A stretch of 7,704 nt of DNA from an uncultured Sphingobacteriaceae bacterium (GCA_937875035.1 CALNCF010000458.1:1-7704), one strand, 5' to 3'; positions 1-6,653 are shown, counted from the first letter of the stretch. Numbers and translations: made by a program. Notes: generated by a model not told the origin, from the sequence alone.

Positions 1-465
1 GACTATAAGGCCGGGCGGCCGATCAGCATACCCGTACCCCAGCCGGGAAACCGCCTCATCACAGCGGTACCTTCGCTCTTGCCGCCTCCGCCTGCCAGCT
101 ATGCGAACTTTGCCATGGCTACTGAGCCGATCCTGAATATCCGCATACTGCCGAACGGCAAGGATTACAGCCAGTATTATGTGGACCCTAAAGCCCCTAT
201 GCCTGTAGGGAATGCATTGCTCACCTTCGATGTGATCTACGACGAAGTGCTGCGGAATTACTACCTGCTGTACCCGGCCATGAACAAGCATGTACCGCTT
301 AACGACCCGGCTTTCTGGGCAGATCCCGCTATGGCCGGAAATCTCGCGCAGCGCATCATGCTCGAGAACTGGGGGAATTCGGTGGCGATGCCCCGTACCC
401 GCGACCTTTCGCAAAGCCGCCGTACGCTGCTCCTGGCCTGGTGCATGAAGATCATCCAGGGATAA
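1..465 (+). CDS. C-terminal part of an unrecognised protein (5' end outside window)
   Basis: The frame is open from base 1 to the TAA at 463-465, giving 154 residues with no stop, so the true start lies left of the window. A TTG at 79 could serve as a start, but coding-like sequence continues upstream of it, so I do not use it. I do not recognise the family. The fragment has a proline-rich linker (four prolines in a row around residues 27-30). A mixed region follows, rich in Tyr, Asn and Pro. The end has the pattern MP-x-TRDLS-x4-RR-x-LLLAW. It contains one cysteine (in AWCMK) and no membrane segment. The kelch lipoprotein starts 38 bases downstream on the same strand with no terminator between, so the two are probably co-transcribed and may act together. 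That link is inference from position only. Confidence 0.75.
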   Translation, partial: DYKAGRPISIPVPQPGNRLITAVPSLLPPPPASYANFAMATEPILNIRILPNGKDYSQYYVDPKAPMPVGNALLTFDVIYDEVLRNYYLLYPAMNKHVPLNDPAFWADPAMAGNLAQRIMLENWGNSVAMPRTRDLSQSRRTLLLAWCMKIIQG

Positions 466-503
466 TCATAGATAACGATAAGCATACCTAACTCAAAAAT
501 CAC

Positions 504-1928
504 ATGAAAAGAATATATATCGTATACCTGCTGCTGATACTGGTCGCAAGCTCCTGTGCCCAGCAGGGAATGAAAAGCGTTCGCGGGAAGAGATCGGTGG
601 TATTGACCGCAGTAGCGGCTCCGCAGGACAGCACGGGCTCTCCCTATACTATTGAGCTTATAGACACCAAAGTGAAATATGCGCCCGGCCTGCAATCCTA
701 TGGTATGGCCGTACAGGGACAGCAATGGCTGCTGGTCGGAGGCCGCACCAACGGCTTCCACGGAACAGCCGATTCGTCCAGCGCCTTCCCAACCCGTTAC
801 AGCAACAAAAATATGTTCGTAATAGATATGGCCGCGCAGAAGAGCTACCAGTTAGCTATCCCCGCCGCCTATAAGCTACAGCTGCAAAGCACCAATATGG
901 CTTGTCTCCAGGATGGCGACTACCTGTATTGCGCAGGCGGTTACGGGTCGACCTGTGCGACCGATTCACCGGGCTGTTACCAGACCTTCCCGAACCTGAC
1001 TGCCATCAACGTACCGGCAGCGATCGCCGCCATCACTTCCGGCGATACGGCAGGTCTCGCCAAAGCCATTACGACCATTACCGACGAGCACATGCGCGTA
1101 ACCGGCGGAGCCTTACGTAAGATCGGCGACTGGTTCTACCTCGTGATGGGACAGAACTACAACCAGCAGTACAAAGGAGCGGTAACCGGTATCTATACCG
1201 AACAGGTGCGTAAGTTTAACATCATCAATACCAATGGTCAGCTTTCCATCAGCAATTATACCGCTTACGATGCGCCGTGGGATACCATCTATAAAGAACA
1301 GTTCCACCGCCGCGACCTCACGGTAGCTCAAACCATTATGGACGATGGTTCGGCCGGCATCTCCGTATATGGCGGCGTATTTACGGTAAAGGGTGGAAGC
1401 GGCTACCAGAACCCGGTATACATCTCGCAGGACACGGAAGGAAACACCGCCTTCGCGCTCGACATGGGCTTCGCTCAAAAGATGAACCTGTACGAATGCG
1501 CTACGGTTGTGATGTACGATTCCACTACGCAGAACCTGTACACCAGTCTGATCGGGGGGATCACCTATTACTACTACGACAAGTTCGGGGTATTGCAGGA
1601 AAGTAACCTGCTGAACTTCCTGCCTTTCAGCAATAATGTGACCACGATCGTACGCTCAGGCAGCGCATCATCGAGAACATCGGTGGAATATCCACAACAA
1701 ACGCCGGCGCTCCCGGGCTATATCGGCTCAGATGCAGAATTCATCCCCGCAGGCAATCTTCCGAAGTATAATCATATGGAAAAAGTGCTCGATTACGCAC
1801 AGCTTCCCGCAGGAAAAACACTGATCGGCTGGATGTACGGCGGCATCTTGTCTACTGCCAACCAAAGCAATGGCTTTAATCCGACCTATGCCAACAACCG
1901 GATCTACGAAGTATACATCGTAAAATAA
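504..1928 (+). CDS. Kelch-like beta-propeller lipoprotein
   Basis: The protein has 474 residues. The N-terminus is a lipoprotein signal peptide: Lys-Arg at 2-3, a hydrophobic stretch at 4-15, then A-S-S-C with Cys18 as the predicted lipidated residue. The lipobox is loose at -3, as is often accepted in Bacteroidota. The mature part shows about six kelch-like strands with paired glycines after a hydrophobic strand: LLVGG (76-80), YCAGG (142-146), GG at 201-202, YGG (289-291), LIGG (349-352) and MYGG (444-447). This suggests a beta-propeller of about six blades, the usual fold for binding proteins or sugar or other ligands. The ligand is unknown. Cys151 and Cys158 are seven residues apart in a loop and could form a disulfide. 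It probably sits in the outer membrane, facing the periplasm or surface. The ATG has no Shine-Dalgarno but an A-rich leader, normal for this phylum. A strong terminator follows the stop. No catalytic motif was seen. Confidence 0.85.
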   Translation: MKRIYIVYLLLILVASSCAQQGMKSVRGKRSVVLTAVAAPQDSTGSPYTIELIDTKVKYAPGLQSYGMAVQGQQWLLVGGRTNGFHGTADSSSAFPTRYSNKNMFVIDMAAQKSYQLAIPAAYKLQLQSTNMACLQDGDYLYCAGGYGSTCATDSPGCYQTFPNLTAINVPAAIAAITSGDTAGLAKAITTITDEHMRVTGGALRKIGDWFYLVMGQNYNQQYKGAVTGIYTEQVRKFNIINTNGQLSISNYTAYDAPWDTIYKEQFHRRDLTVAQTIMDDGSAGISVYGGVFTVKGGSGYQNPVYISQDTEGNTAFALDMGFAQKMNLYECATVVMYDSTTQNLYTSLIGGITYYYYDKFGVLQESNLLNFLPFSNNVTTIVRSGSASSRTSVEYPQQTPALPGYIGSDAEFIPAGNLPKYNHMEKVLDYAQLPAGKTLIGWMYGGILSTANQSNGFNPTYANNRIYEVYIVK

Positions 1929-1962
1929 GAACCTTCACAGCTGCCCTGTGCAGGCGAATCTG

Positions 1963-1996
1963 AATGCAACCTGGCCATGCCGGGTTGCATTTTTTT
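1963..1996 (+). terminator. Intrinsic terminator after the kelch lipoprotein gene
   Basis: A 13-pair stem runs from 1963-1975 to 1979-1991, with one G-T wobble (1972/1982), a three-base CAT loop and a run of T from 1990 to 1996. It lies 34 bases after the stop at 1928 and should end transcription of the unit at 1-1928. The next gene starts only 13 bases after the T run. Confidence 0.88.
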
Positions 1997-1997
1997 G

Positions 1998-2005
1998 TAT
2001 TTTAG
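1998..2005 (+). promoter_or_regulatory. Possible -7 box of the HAD hydrolase gene
   Basis: The bases TATTTTAG match the Bacteroidota -7 consensus TANNTTTG at all fixed positions but one. The box lies directly after the terminator T run and 5 bases before the ATG at 2010. If used, the transcript would begin at or just before the start codon, so the mRNA would be leaderless or nearly so. No convincing -33 TTTG was found at normal spacing because that position is inside the terminator stem. The call rests on one imperfect box plus the lack of any other room for a promoter. Confidence 0.35.
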
Positions 2006-2009
2006 CAGC

Positions 2010-2633
2010 ATGGCGATAAAGAATATCATATTTGATTACGGAGGAGTGATCTTTGACATCGATCACGGCAAAACGAGCAAAGCCTTTGAAGAGTTAGGGT
2101 TGAAAGATGGTCCGGAGTTCTTCGGGCATGGCGGACAGGTACTATTGTTTGATGAGTTCGAACGGGGAGCGATCAGCGCTGCCGAATTCCGCGCGCGTAT
2201 CCGTGCGCATTTTGATAAGCCCGTAACGGATAAAGAGATCGACGATGCCTGGAGCCGTATGCTTATTGGTATTCCCGAAGGGAACCTCGAATTGCTCATG
2301 AAGATCAAGGCGAAGTACCGTACGTTCCTGCTCAGCAACAACAACGCCCTGCATTATATCTGGATCATGAAATACCTGGAGCGCGAGTTCCAGCTGGAAG
2401 AAGGGATGCGCCCTTTCTTCGAAAAAGATTATTATTCACACCAGCTCGGTATGCGTAAGCCGCGTAAAGAAATCTTTCAGTTCGTGCTCGACCTGCACCG
2501 GCTCGACCCGGCCGAAACACTCTTCATCGACGACAGTTCCCAGCACATTGAAACCGCCGAAAAGATGGGCATCCAGGTCTACCTGAAGGATCCGAAAAAG
2601 CCCCTGGCCAAAGTGCTTGATCCGTATTTGTAA
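2010..2633 (+). CDS. HAD-superfamily hydrolase, subfamily IA, YihX-like phosphatase
   Basis: This is a 207-residue haloacid dehalogenase-type phosphatase, probably cytosolic and acting on a small phosphorylated metabolite. E. coli YihX, the closest relative I recall, acts on alpha-D-glucose 1-phosphate, but the substrate here cannot be read from sequence. Motif I is FDYGGVIFDID with nucleophile Asp9. Motif II is LLSNNN with Ser109. Motif III is GMRKP with Lys150. Motif IV is FIDDS with Asp174 and Asp175. A helical cap follows motif I (about residues 20-85). The second Asp of the usual DxD motif is Gly11, as in the YihX group (DLGNV). I chose the ATG at 2010 over the in-frame ATG at 1977, because 1977 lies in the terminator loop and would add 11 residues ahead of the conserved first strand. 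It appears to be monocistronic. Confidence 0.9.
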   Translation: MAIKNIIFDYGGVIFDIDHGKTSKAFEELGLKDGPEFFGHGGQVLLFDEFERGAISAAEFRARIRAHFDKPVTDKEIDDAWSRMLIGIPEGNLELLMKIKAKYRTFLLSNNNALHYIWIMKYLEREFQLEEGMRPFFEKDYYSHQLGMRKPRKEIFQFVLDLHRLDPAETLFIDDSSQHIETAEKMGIQVYLKDPKKPLAKVLDPYL

Positions 2634-2707
2634 GTTAAGCATAGTGTATGACATTGCTTCGGAATAACTACGCGGTTTTACGGATATAAAATACGTTCAT
2701 TTACGGA

Positions 2708-2738
2708 TTTACACTCAACGCACCGGTCTGTATTTTTG
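2708..2738 (+). promoter_or_regulatory. Promoter of the lipoprotein / small membrane protein unit
   Basis: An exact Bacteroidota -7 box, TATTTTTG (consensus TANNTTTG), lies at 2731-2738. A three-of-four match to the -33 TTTG (TTTA at 2708-2711) sits 19 bases upstream. The predicted transcript start is near 2745, which leaves a leader of about 50 bases before the ATG at 2797. The 163-base gap after the HAD gene holds no other gene, and I see no clear terminator for the HAD transcript in it. Confidence 0.55.
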
Positions 2739-2796
2739 ATCGATCGTAAACCTGCTTGTATGATATGCCTGGTTAAGAAATACGATACGATATGCC

Positions 2797-3585
2797 ATGA
2801 AAACAAGAAAGACTCCTGCCCGGTTTTTGTTCGCTTTATTGAGCATTTTGCTATTGACTGGCTGTGCCAAAGACTCCGTATTAGACGCTCCGCCTGTCAC
2901 CACATTTTCTACACACAGGCAATCTGAATTGCTTGATCTGCTCGGTGTTTATCATAATGAAGCCCTTACCCATATTGCGACCAATCATATATGGGCAAAT
3001 CATACTGCTACCGATGCGGCATCTGTATTTGAAGAGCTGAACGATTATTTTTCGCCATATGGTATCGGCTACGAAGAGCATGAAATGGATGGGGTAATAG
3101 ATTCGATCGTAAATGATATTGATAACAAAGAGCTGTATACAAATCCTGCCGCTTACTGGGAAAGTTTTCGTAATTCAGAAAGGGCTTCGGATCTTTCTTT
3201 GGTAGCACTGCAATATATAGACGAAATATACAGCATTATGTCGGAGGAGCGCGCTGACTTAGCGCCCGGACAAAAACTTCTGGTAATGAAGCAGGACCTG
3301 CTTGATCTGAAAGAAGCGTATTCGGCCGAAACCTGGACAGCAAACGAGCATGAAAGAGAACTGGTAGAAGGGATGCTGAACATTGCTTTGGCTTCATCCG
3401 AATTCTGGTCTGTGTATGAGAATCCGGAGATTCCGGCAGATCTTATTGTACAGGTTGATGCACTGGCATACCTGGGAGGTTGGGGCTATGCTTATTTTAT
3501 TGAAGATGATCCCAACTCGAATTCAAGAATTAAGAAAGGATTATGGGCTGCAGGCTTTGCAAGCTCAGGAGGTTTAATCAAGTAA
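2797..3585 (+). CDS. Predicted lipoprotein of unknown function
   Basis: The protein has 262 residues and I do not recognise a named family. A classic lipoprotein signal is present: basic residues at 3-9, a hydrophobic core at 10-20 and lipobox LTGC with Cys23, the only cysteine in the protein. AKDS after the cysteine loosely recalls the charged surface-export signals of some Bacteroidota lipoproteins. The mature part is acidic and probably mostly helical. It holds a G-x-x-HNEAL element (about 50-57), which I associate from memory with uncharacterised Bacteroidota lipoproteins. It ends in a Gly/Ala-rich tail (about 225-262). Base composition is lower in GC than its neighbours: about 40% by hand count at 2941-3000, against about 58% in the kelch gene at 1021-1080. 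It has its own promoter, and the 64-residue membrane protein begins 4 bases after its stop, so they are probably translated together. Confidence 0.75.
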   Translation: MKTRKTPARFLFALLSILLLTGCAKDSVLDAPPVTTFSTHRQSELLDLLGVYHNEALTHIATNHIWANHTATDAASVFEELNDYFSPYGIGYEEHEMDGVIDSIVNDIDNKELYTNPAAYWESFRNSERASDLSLVALQYIDEIYSIMSEERADLAPGQKLLVMKQDLLDLKEAYSAETWTANEHERELVEGMLNIALASSEFWSVYENPEIPADLIVQVDALAYLGGWGYAYFIEDDPNSNSRIKKGLWAAGFASSGGLIK

Positions 3586-3589
3586 GCAC

Positions 3590-3784
3590 ATGAACTATTT
3601 AAGATTGTTTTTCATTACCTGTTTCTTCATCATCGGTCTGGCTTTCGCCGTCAATGACCTGTATTATTATAAGAACGGAATCCCTCTGTATGCCTCGCAT
3701 AGGTCTGTCTATACAGTGTCTGTTCTGATAGCGCTCATTTCTGTGGCATACAGGTTTTTTTCAGGCACAAAGAACAAGGCTTAA
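3590..3784 (+). CDS. Small two-helix membrane protein, unknown function
   Basis: The protein has 64 residues with two hydrophobic segments, about 4-21 and 40-57, joined by a short polar Tyr-rich loop (NDLYYYKNG) and ending in a basic tail (GTKNKA). With a positively charged C-terminus, both ends are predicted to be in the cytoplasm. I recognise no family. The start is 4 bases after the stop of the lipoprotein gene. An AGGAGG at 3567-3572 lies 17 bases before the ATG, too far for an ordinary ribosome binding site, so translation is probably coupled to the upstream gene. The bidirectional terminator follows about 20 bases after the stop. Coding status is supported by tight spacing and the coherent two-helix pattern, but a protein this short cannot be proved from one sequence. 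Confidence 0.65.
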   Translation: MNYLRLFFITCFFIIGLAFAVNDLYYYKNGIPLYASHRSVYTVSVLIALISVAYRFFSGTKNKA

Positions 3785-3804
3785 AACAGCGTTCCGCATA
3801 AACA

Positions 3805-3836
3805 AAAAGATCCGCAGTGAAAGCTGCGGATCTTTT
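3805..3836. terminator. Bidirectional terminator between convergent genes
   Basis: A perfect 13-pair stem (3805-3817 with 3824-3836) encloses a six-base loop TGAAAG. The stem has a GC-rich core (GATCCGCAG) flanked by an A run on the left and a T run on the right, so each strand ends in U-rich RNA. It sits between the plus-strand small membrane gene (stop at 3784) and the minus-strand acyl-CoA synthetase C-terminus (stop at 3865), and should serve both. Confidence 0.9.
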
Positions 3837-3864
3837 ATAGATAGTGTGTGTGGAAGAGAAATGT

Positions 3865-4068
3865 TTATTCTTCCATCGCTTCTGCCTGGTACATGCTGTC
3901 GATCTCGTCGGCGTATTTCTTCTCCACGATCCGGCGTTTGATCTTCAGGGTAGGGGTCATCTCTTCCTCCTCGATGGTAAACAGGTTTCGTTTAATGATG
4001 AAATGGCGGATGCGTTCGAACTTGCTCAGCTCGCCCGCCGACGCGCTTCCGCGCTCCAGCGCCTCCTG
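3865..4068 (-). pseudogene. Out-of-frame C-terminal end of the acyl-CoA synthetase
   Basis: Read on the minus strand from 4068 to the TAA at 3865-3867, a second frame encodes 67 residues that continue the acyl-CoA synthetase. It contains SKFERIRHF, then a GEMTPTLK-like element (EEEMTPTLKIKRR) and the closing VEKKYADEIDSMY, all typical of the end of FadD15-like long-chain acyl-CoA synthetases. In adenylate-forming enzymes this region carries the A10 lysine needed for adenylation. The fragment has no start codon of its own near its beginning. Joined to residues 1-576 of the upstream frame it would give a protein of about 643 residues. It is kept apart by a -1 frame difference. This is either a real disruption or a sequencing or assembly error. 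Confidence 0.8.
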
Positions 4069-5795
4069 ATATCCGCTTTCAGCCAGTCCAGTATTTCTTT
4101 GTTCTCGATAAACTGCTCCGGGCTCTGGAAAAAGCTTTCATCCAGGTGGAAGGTTTCCATCAGCATCTCTTTGGAAGGAACGATGATCGCGGTGATGTAC
4201 TCACGCTTATCACCGATCAGGAAGATCTGGTCGATCTTGGCGCTCTTCAGGTAGGTGTTTTCAATAGGAGTAGGGTAAACGTTCTTTCCGTAAGAGTTCA
4301 CCAGCATATTCTTGATACGGTCGGTGATCTTCAGGTTTCCCTTGTAGAACTTGCCCACATCACCGGTATGGAACCAGCCGCCGGCATCGATCACCGCCGC
4401 CGTTTCTTCCGGCTTGTTCCAGTAGCCCTTCATCACGTTCGGGCCTTTCAGGATGATCTCTCCCTCAGCGCTCTCAAAGGCCGGGTCGAAGCTTTCATAG
4501 GTTTGTTCGGTAAGGATCTCCTTAGTATCCGCGTTCTGTATCGCGATGGTCATGCCCGGCAGCACACGGCCTACAGTACCGTATACCTGGCGGGTGAACT
4601 CGGTAACAGCCATTACCGGTGCGGTTTCAGTAAGGCCATAGCCCTCCAGCACCTTGATGCCCAGGTTTCCGAAGAACTCTCCGATATTCTGTGGCAGGGC
4701 GGCTCCTCCCGAGATCATGAACTTCAATCTTCCTCCTGTCTTTTCCTTGATCTTGCTGAAGACCAGCTTATCGGCGAGCTTTTGTTTGATGCTGAGTGTC
4801 AGGCCTGCTTTCCTGCCTTCGGCTGTGGCTTCCCGGTATTCTTTTCCTACCTCGAAAGCCCATAAAAAGATTTTGGTCTTAATTCCACCGGCTGAGGTAC
4901 CGCTCTTCATCGCCTTATCGTGGATCTTCTCCAGCAATCGCGGAACCACATTCATAACCGTTGGTTTTACCTGGATCATATTCTTGCCGAGCAATTCCAG
5001 GCTTTGTGCGAAGGCCATCTTGCTGCCCTGTGTCAGGCAGATCATATAGGTAGCCGTACGCTCAAAAACGTGAGAAAGGGGCAGGAAAGAAAGGAAGGTT
5101 TCTTCGTGGGTGATATGAGGGATCTGCTCTAAGGCAGCTTTTACATTGCTTACAAAGTTATGATGGGTCAGCATTACCCCTTTAGGGGTTCCGGTAGTAC
5201 CTGATGTGTAGATGAAGGTGGCGATATCATCAGGCTTCACGGCATCTCTCAGCCGGTCGATCTCGGCCTGGTAATTCCCGATCTCCTTCCTGCCGGCCTG
5301 AAACACCTGGCTCAATGGGATGATCTTTGCCGTTCCTTCATACCCGGCGCTGATCTTTTCATGATCATCGAATACAGGGATGATACACTGCAGACCCGCG
5401 CAAGCCGGTGCTACCTTCAGTATCTTCTTCAGCAGGAAATGATTACCCACCAGCATGGTCTTCAGTCCTGAATCATTAATAATATACGCCACATCGGTTT
5501 CTGAAAGGGTAGGGTAGATCGACACATTGGCACATCCGATCTGTTGCAGCGCCTGGTCGTAATACACGTATTCCGGGCAGTTCTCTATGATCAGTCCTAA
5601 ACGGTCGCCCTGTGTAATGCCGATGCTCAGCATATAAGCGGAAATGGCATCTGCCCGCTCAAAGGTTTCACGATAGGTAATGGGTTCGTATTCGGTCTTG
5701 CCATGATCCAGCATAAAAACGCTGTCGGCGGGGTGGATGTATTTTACTACGTTTCTTAATAACTGGGGAATGGTGGTCTGTTCACTTAATTGCAT
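4026..5795 (-). CDS. Long-chain acyl-CoA synthetase (FadD15-like), frameshifted near the C-terminus
   Basis: The enzyme joins a fatty acid to CoA in two steps via an acyl-AMP, feeding beta-oxidation or lipid synthesis. It is probably cytosolic or membrane-associated. The frame gives 589 residues. Seen motifs are the phosphate-binding loop YTSGTTGTPKG (196-206), EGYGLTE (384-390), GWFHTGD (473-479) and ITDRIKN (490-496) at the hinge to the C-terminal domain. Conserved sequence runs to about Ile576. It is then replaced by 13 unrelated Arg/Ala-rich residues and a TGA at 4026, while the true C-terminus lies in another frame to 3865. As sequenced, the protein would lack the last part of its C-terminal domain and the A10 lysine, so adenylation should be weak or absent. 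The ATG at 5795 is preceded on its strand by an AT-rich leader and by the iscA terminator, so it probably has its own promoter. Function is well supported; intactness is not. Confidence 0.9.
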   Translation of the reverse strand: MQLSEQTTIPQLLRNVVKYIHPADSVFMLDHGKTEYEPITYRETFERADAISAYMLSIGITQGDRLGLIIENCPEYVYYDQALQQIGCANVSIYPTLSETDVAYIINDSGLKTMLVGNHFLLKKILKVAPACAGLQCIIPVFDDHEKISAGYEGTAKIIPLSQVFQAGRKEIGNYQAEIDRLRDAVKPDDIATFIYTSGTTGTPKGVMLTHHNFVSNVKAALEQIPHITHEETFLSFLPLSHVFERTATYMICLTQGSKMAFAQSLELLGKNMIQVKPTVMNVVPRLLEKIHDKAMKSGTSAGGIKTKIFLWAFEVGKEYREATAEGRKAGLTLSIKQKLADKLVFSKIKEKTGGRLKFMISGGAALPQNIGEFFGNLGIKVLEGYGLTETAPVMAVTEFTRQVYGTVGRVLPGMTIAIQNADTKEILTEQTYESFDPAFESAEGEIILKGPNVMKGYWNKPEETAAVIDAGGWFHTGDVGKFYKGNLKITDRIKNMLVNSYGKNVYPTPIENTYLKSAKIDQIFLIGDKREYITAIIVPSKEMLMETFHLDESFFQSPEQFIENKEILDWLKADIRRRWSAEARRRAS

Positions 5796-5802
5796 AAATC
5801 AC

Positions 5803-5838
5803 AAAATAAAAAGGTCTTTACCAGGATGGCAAAGACCT
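5803..5838 (-). terminator. Terminator after iscA
   Basis: Inverted copies of AGGTCTTT (5812-5819 and 5831-5838) form an 8-pair stem, with two further G-C pairs possible inside the 11-base loop. Read on the minus strand, the stem is followed by TTTTATTTT, the U-rich tail of an intrinsic terminator. It lies 24 bases beyond the iscA stop, so the iscS-iscU-iscA transcript should end here before the acyl-CoA synthetase gene. Confidence 0.75.
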
Positions 5839-5861
5839 AAAATATAAATTTTTTAGAATAC

Positions 5862-6173
5862 TTATACAGAAAAACTTTCTCCGCAACCGCAGCTGCGCGA
5901 AGCATTCGGGTTAATGAAGTTGAACCCCTTTCCGTTCAGACCGTCCGAAAAATCCAGCTCGGTACCGGCCAGGTATAAAAAGCTCTTCATGTCCAGCACC
6001 ATCTTTACTTCCTTATCCTCAAACTCCTGGTCGCCGTTCTTCAGCTCGTTGTCGAAGTCAAGCTTATACGATAGACCCGAGCACCCTCCACCCTGAACCG
6101 ATACACGCAGGAAGTTCGCGTCCTGGCGCAGTTTCTCTATTTTGCTTTTCGCTTTATCAGTGATCGTAATCAT
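5862..6173 (-). CDS. iscA: A-type iron-sulfur cluster carrier IscA (HesB/IscA family)
   Basis: The protein has 103 residues, close to the usual 107 or so. A-type carriers receive Fe-S clusters from the scaffold and deliver them to target enzymes in the cytosol. The three conserved cysteines are present: Cys31 in GGGCSGLSY, and Cys95 and Cys97 in the closing SCGCGESFSV. The glycine-rich loop before Cys31 and the FNFINPNA stretch before the last pair are family hallmarks. It is the third gene after iscS and iscU on the same strand, 25 bases after the iscU stop, and is followed by a terminator. SufA and ErpA share the same motifs, so the name rests on gene context. On its strand GGAG directly touches the ATG, too close to act as a normal Shine-Dalgarno. 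Confidence 0.93.
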   Translation of the reverse strand: MITITDKAKSKIEKLRQDANFLRVSVQGGGCSGLSYKLDFDNELKNGDQEFEDKEVKMVLDMKSFLYLAGTELDFSDGLNGKGFNFINPNASRSCGCGESFSV

Positions 6174-6198
6174 CTCCTGGTACGAATAAGATTATGAA

Positions 6199-6612
6199 TT
6201 AATGGTGTGATTTTTCACTTTCGATCGGTTCCAGTCCGTTCTTTACACGATAATCGTTGATGGCCGCCTTGATCGCGTCTTCAGCCAATACCGAGCAGTG
6301 GATCTTCACCGGCGGTAAAGCCAGCTCTTCCACGATGTCCATATTGTCGATCGTCAATGCCTCATCAATGGTCTTGCCTTTCAGCCATTCGGTAGCCAGC
6401 GAAGAAGAAGCGATGGCCGAGCCGCAGCCAAAGGTTTTGAACTTCGCGTCGGTAATGGTATTGTTTGCATCTACTTCGATCTGCAAACGCATTACGTCTC
6501 CGCATTCAGGGGCGCCCACCAGACCGGTTCCTACCGAGTTCTTTGCTTTATCGAGGGTACCTACGTTACGCGGGTTATTGTAATGGTCAATAACTTTATC
6601 TGAGTAAGCCAT
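6199..6612 (-). CDS. iscU: Iron-sulfur cluster assembly scaffold IscU
   Basis: The protein has 137 residues, slightly longer than E. coli IscU (128), with extra residues in a polar tail ending in SEKSHH. It is the scaffold on which a [2Fe-2S] cluster is built from iron and the sulfur delivered by IscS. All ligands are visible: Cys37 in GAPECGD with Asp39, Cys63 in FGCGSAIASSS, and His105-Cys106 after the LPPVK motif (99-103). LPPVK is the recognition site for the HscA chaperone, so a HscA/HscB pair is expected elsewhere in the genome. The N-terminus (MAYSDKVIDHYNNPRNVG) is typical and fixes the start at 6612. It lies 68 bases downstream of iscS with a hairpin between, and 25 bases upstream of iscA. 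Confidence 0.96.
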   Translation of the reverse strand: MAYSDKVIDHYNNPRNVGTLDKAKNSVGTGLVGAPECGDVMRLQIEVDANNTITDAKFKTFGCGSAIASSSLATEWLKGKTIDEALTIDNMDIVEELALPPVKIHCSVLAEDAIKAAINDYRVKNGLEPIESEKSHH

Positions 6613-6653
6613 GGTGTTGTATGTTTAAGGTTTTAAATGCTTGATATAAGTTT

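Noticed and set aside
79..465. TTG at 79 as the start of a 128-residue protein
   Set aside because: The same frame is open to base 1 with coding-like sequence, so this is an internal codon of a gene cut by the window edge.
261..761. Minus-strand open frame of 166 codons
   Set aside because: It lies antisense across the first gene's 3' end and the start of the kelch gene, shows no family features, and both plus-strand genes are well supported.
1977..2009. ATG at 1977 as start of the HAD hydrolase
   Set aside because: It lies in the loop of a strong terminator hairpin and adds residues before the conserved first strand. The ATG at 2010 fits the family.
2736..2927. Plus-strand 63-codon frame upstream of and overlapping the lipoprotein gene
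   Set aside because: It begins within the predicted promoter and overlaps the lipoprotein signal peptide in another frame. The lipobox supports the other frame.
3567..3572. AGGAGG as ribosome binding site of the 64-residue membrane protein
   Set aside because: It is 17 bases from the ATG, outside the useful range, and this phylum rarely depends on such sites.
4062..4070. Programmed -1 frameshifting at the AGGAGG in the acyl-CoA synthetase
   Set aside because: There is no slippery heptamer such as A-AAA-AAG, the SD-like AGGAGG lies at the shift point rather than about 10 bases before a slip site, and this enzyme family is not known to use recoding.
4146..4865. Plus-strand open frame of 239 codons
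   Set aside because: It is entirely antisense to the acyl-CoA synthetase, whose motifs are clear on the other strand.
5839..5861. Promoter for the acyl-CoA synthetase between iscA and the terminator (minus strand TATATTTT)
   Set aside because: It matches the -7 consensus only partly, has no -33 partner, and would place the terminator hairpin inside the leader. Too weak to list.
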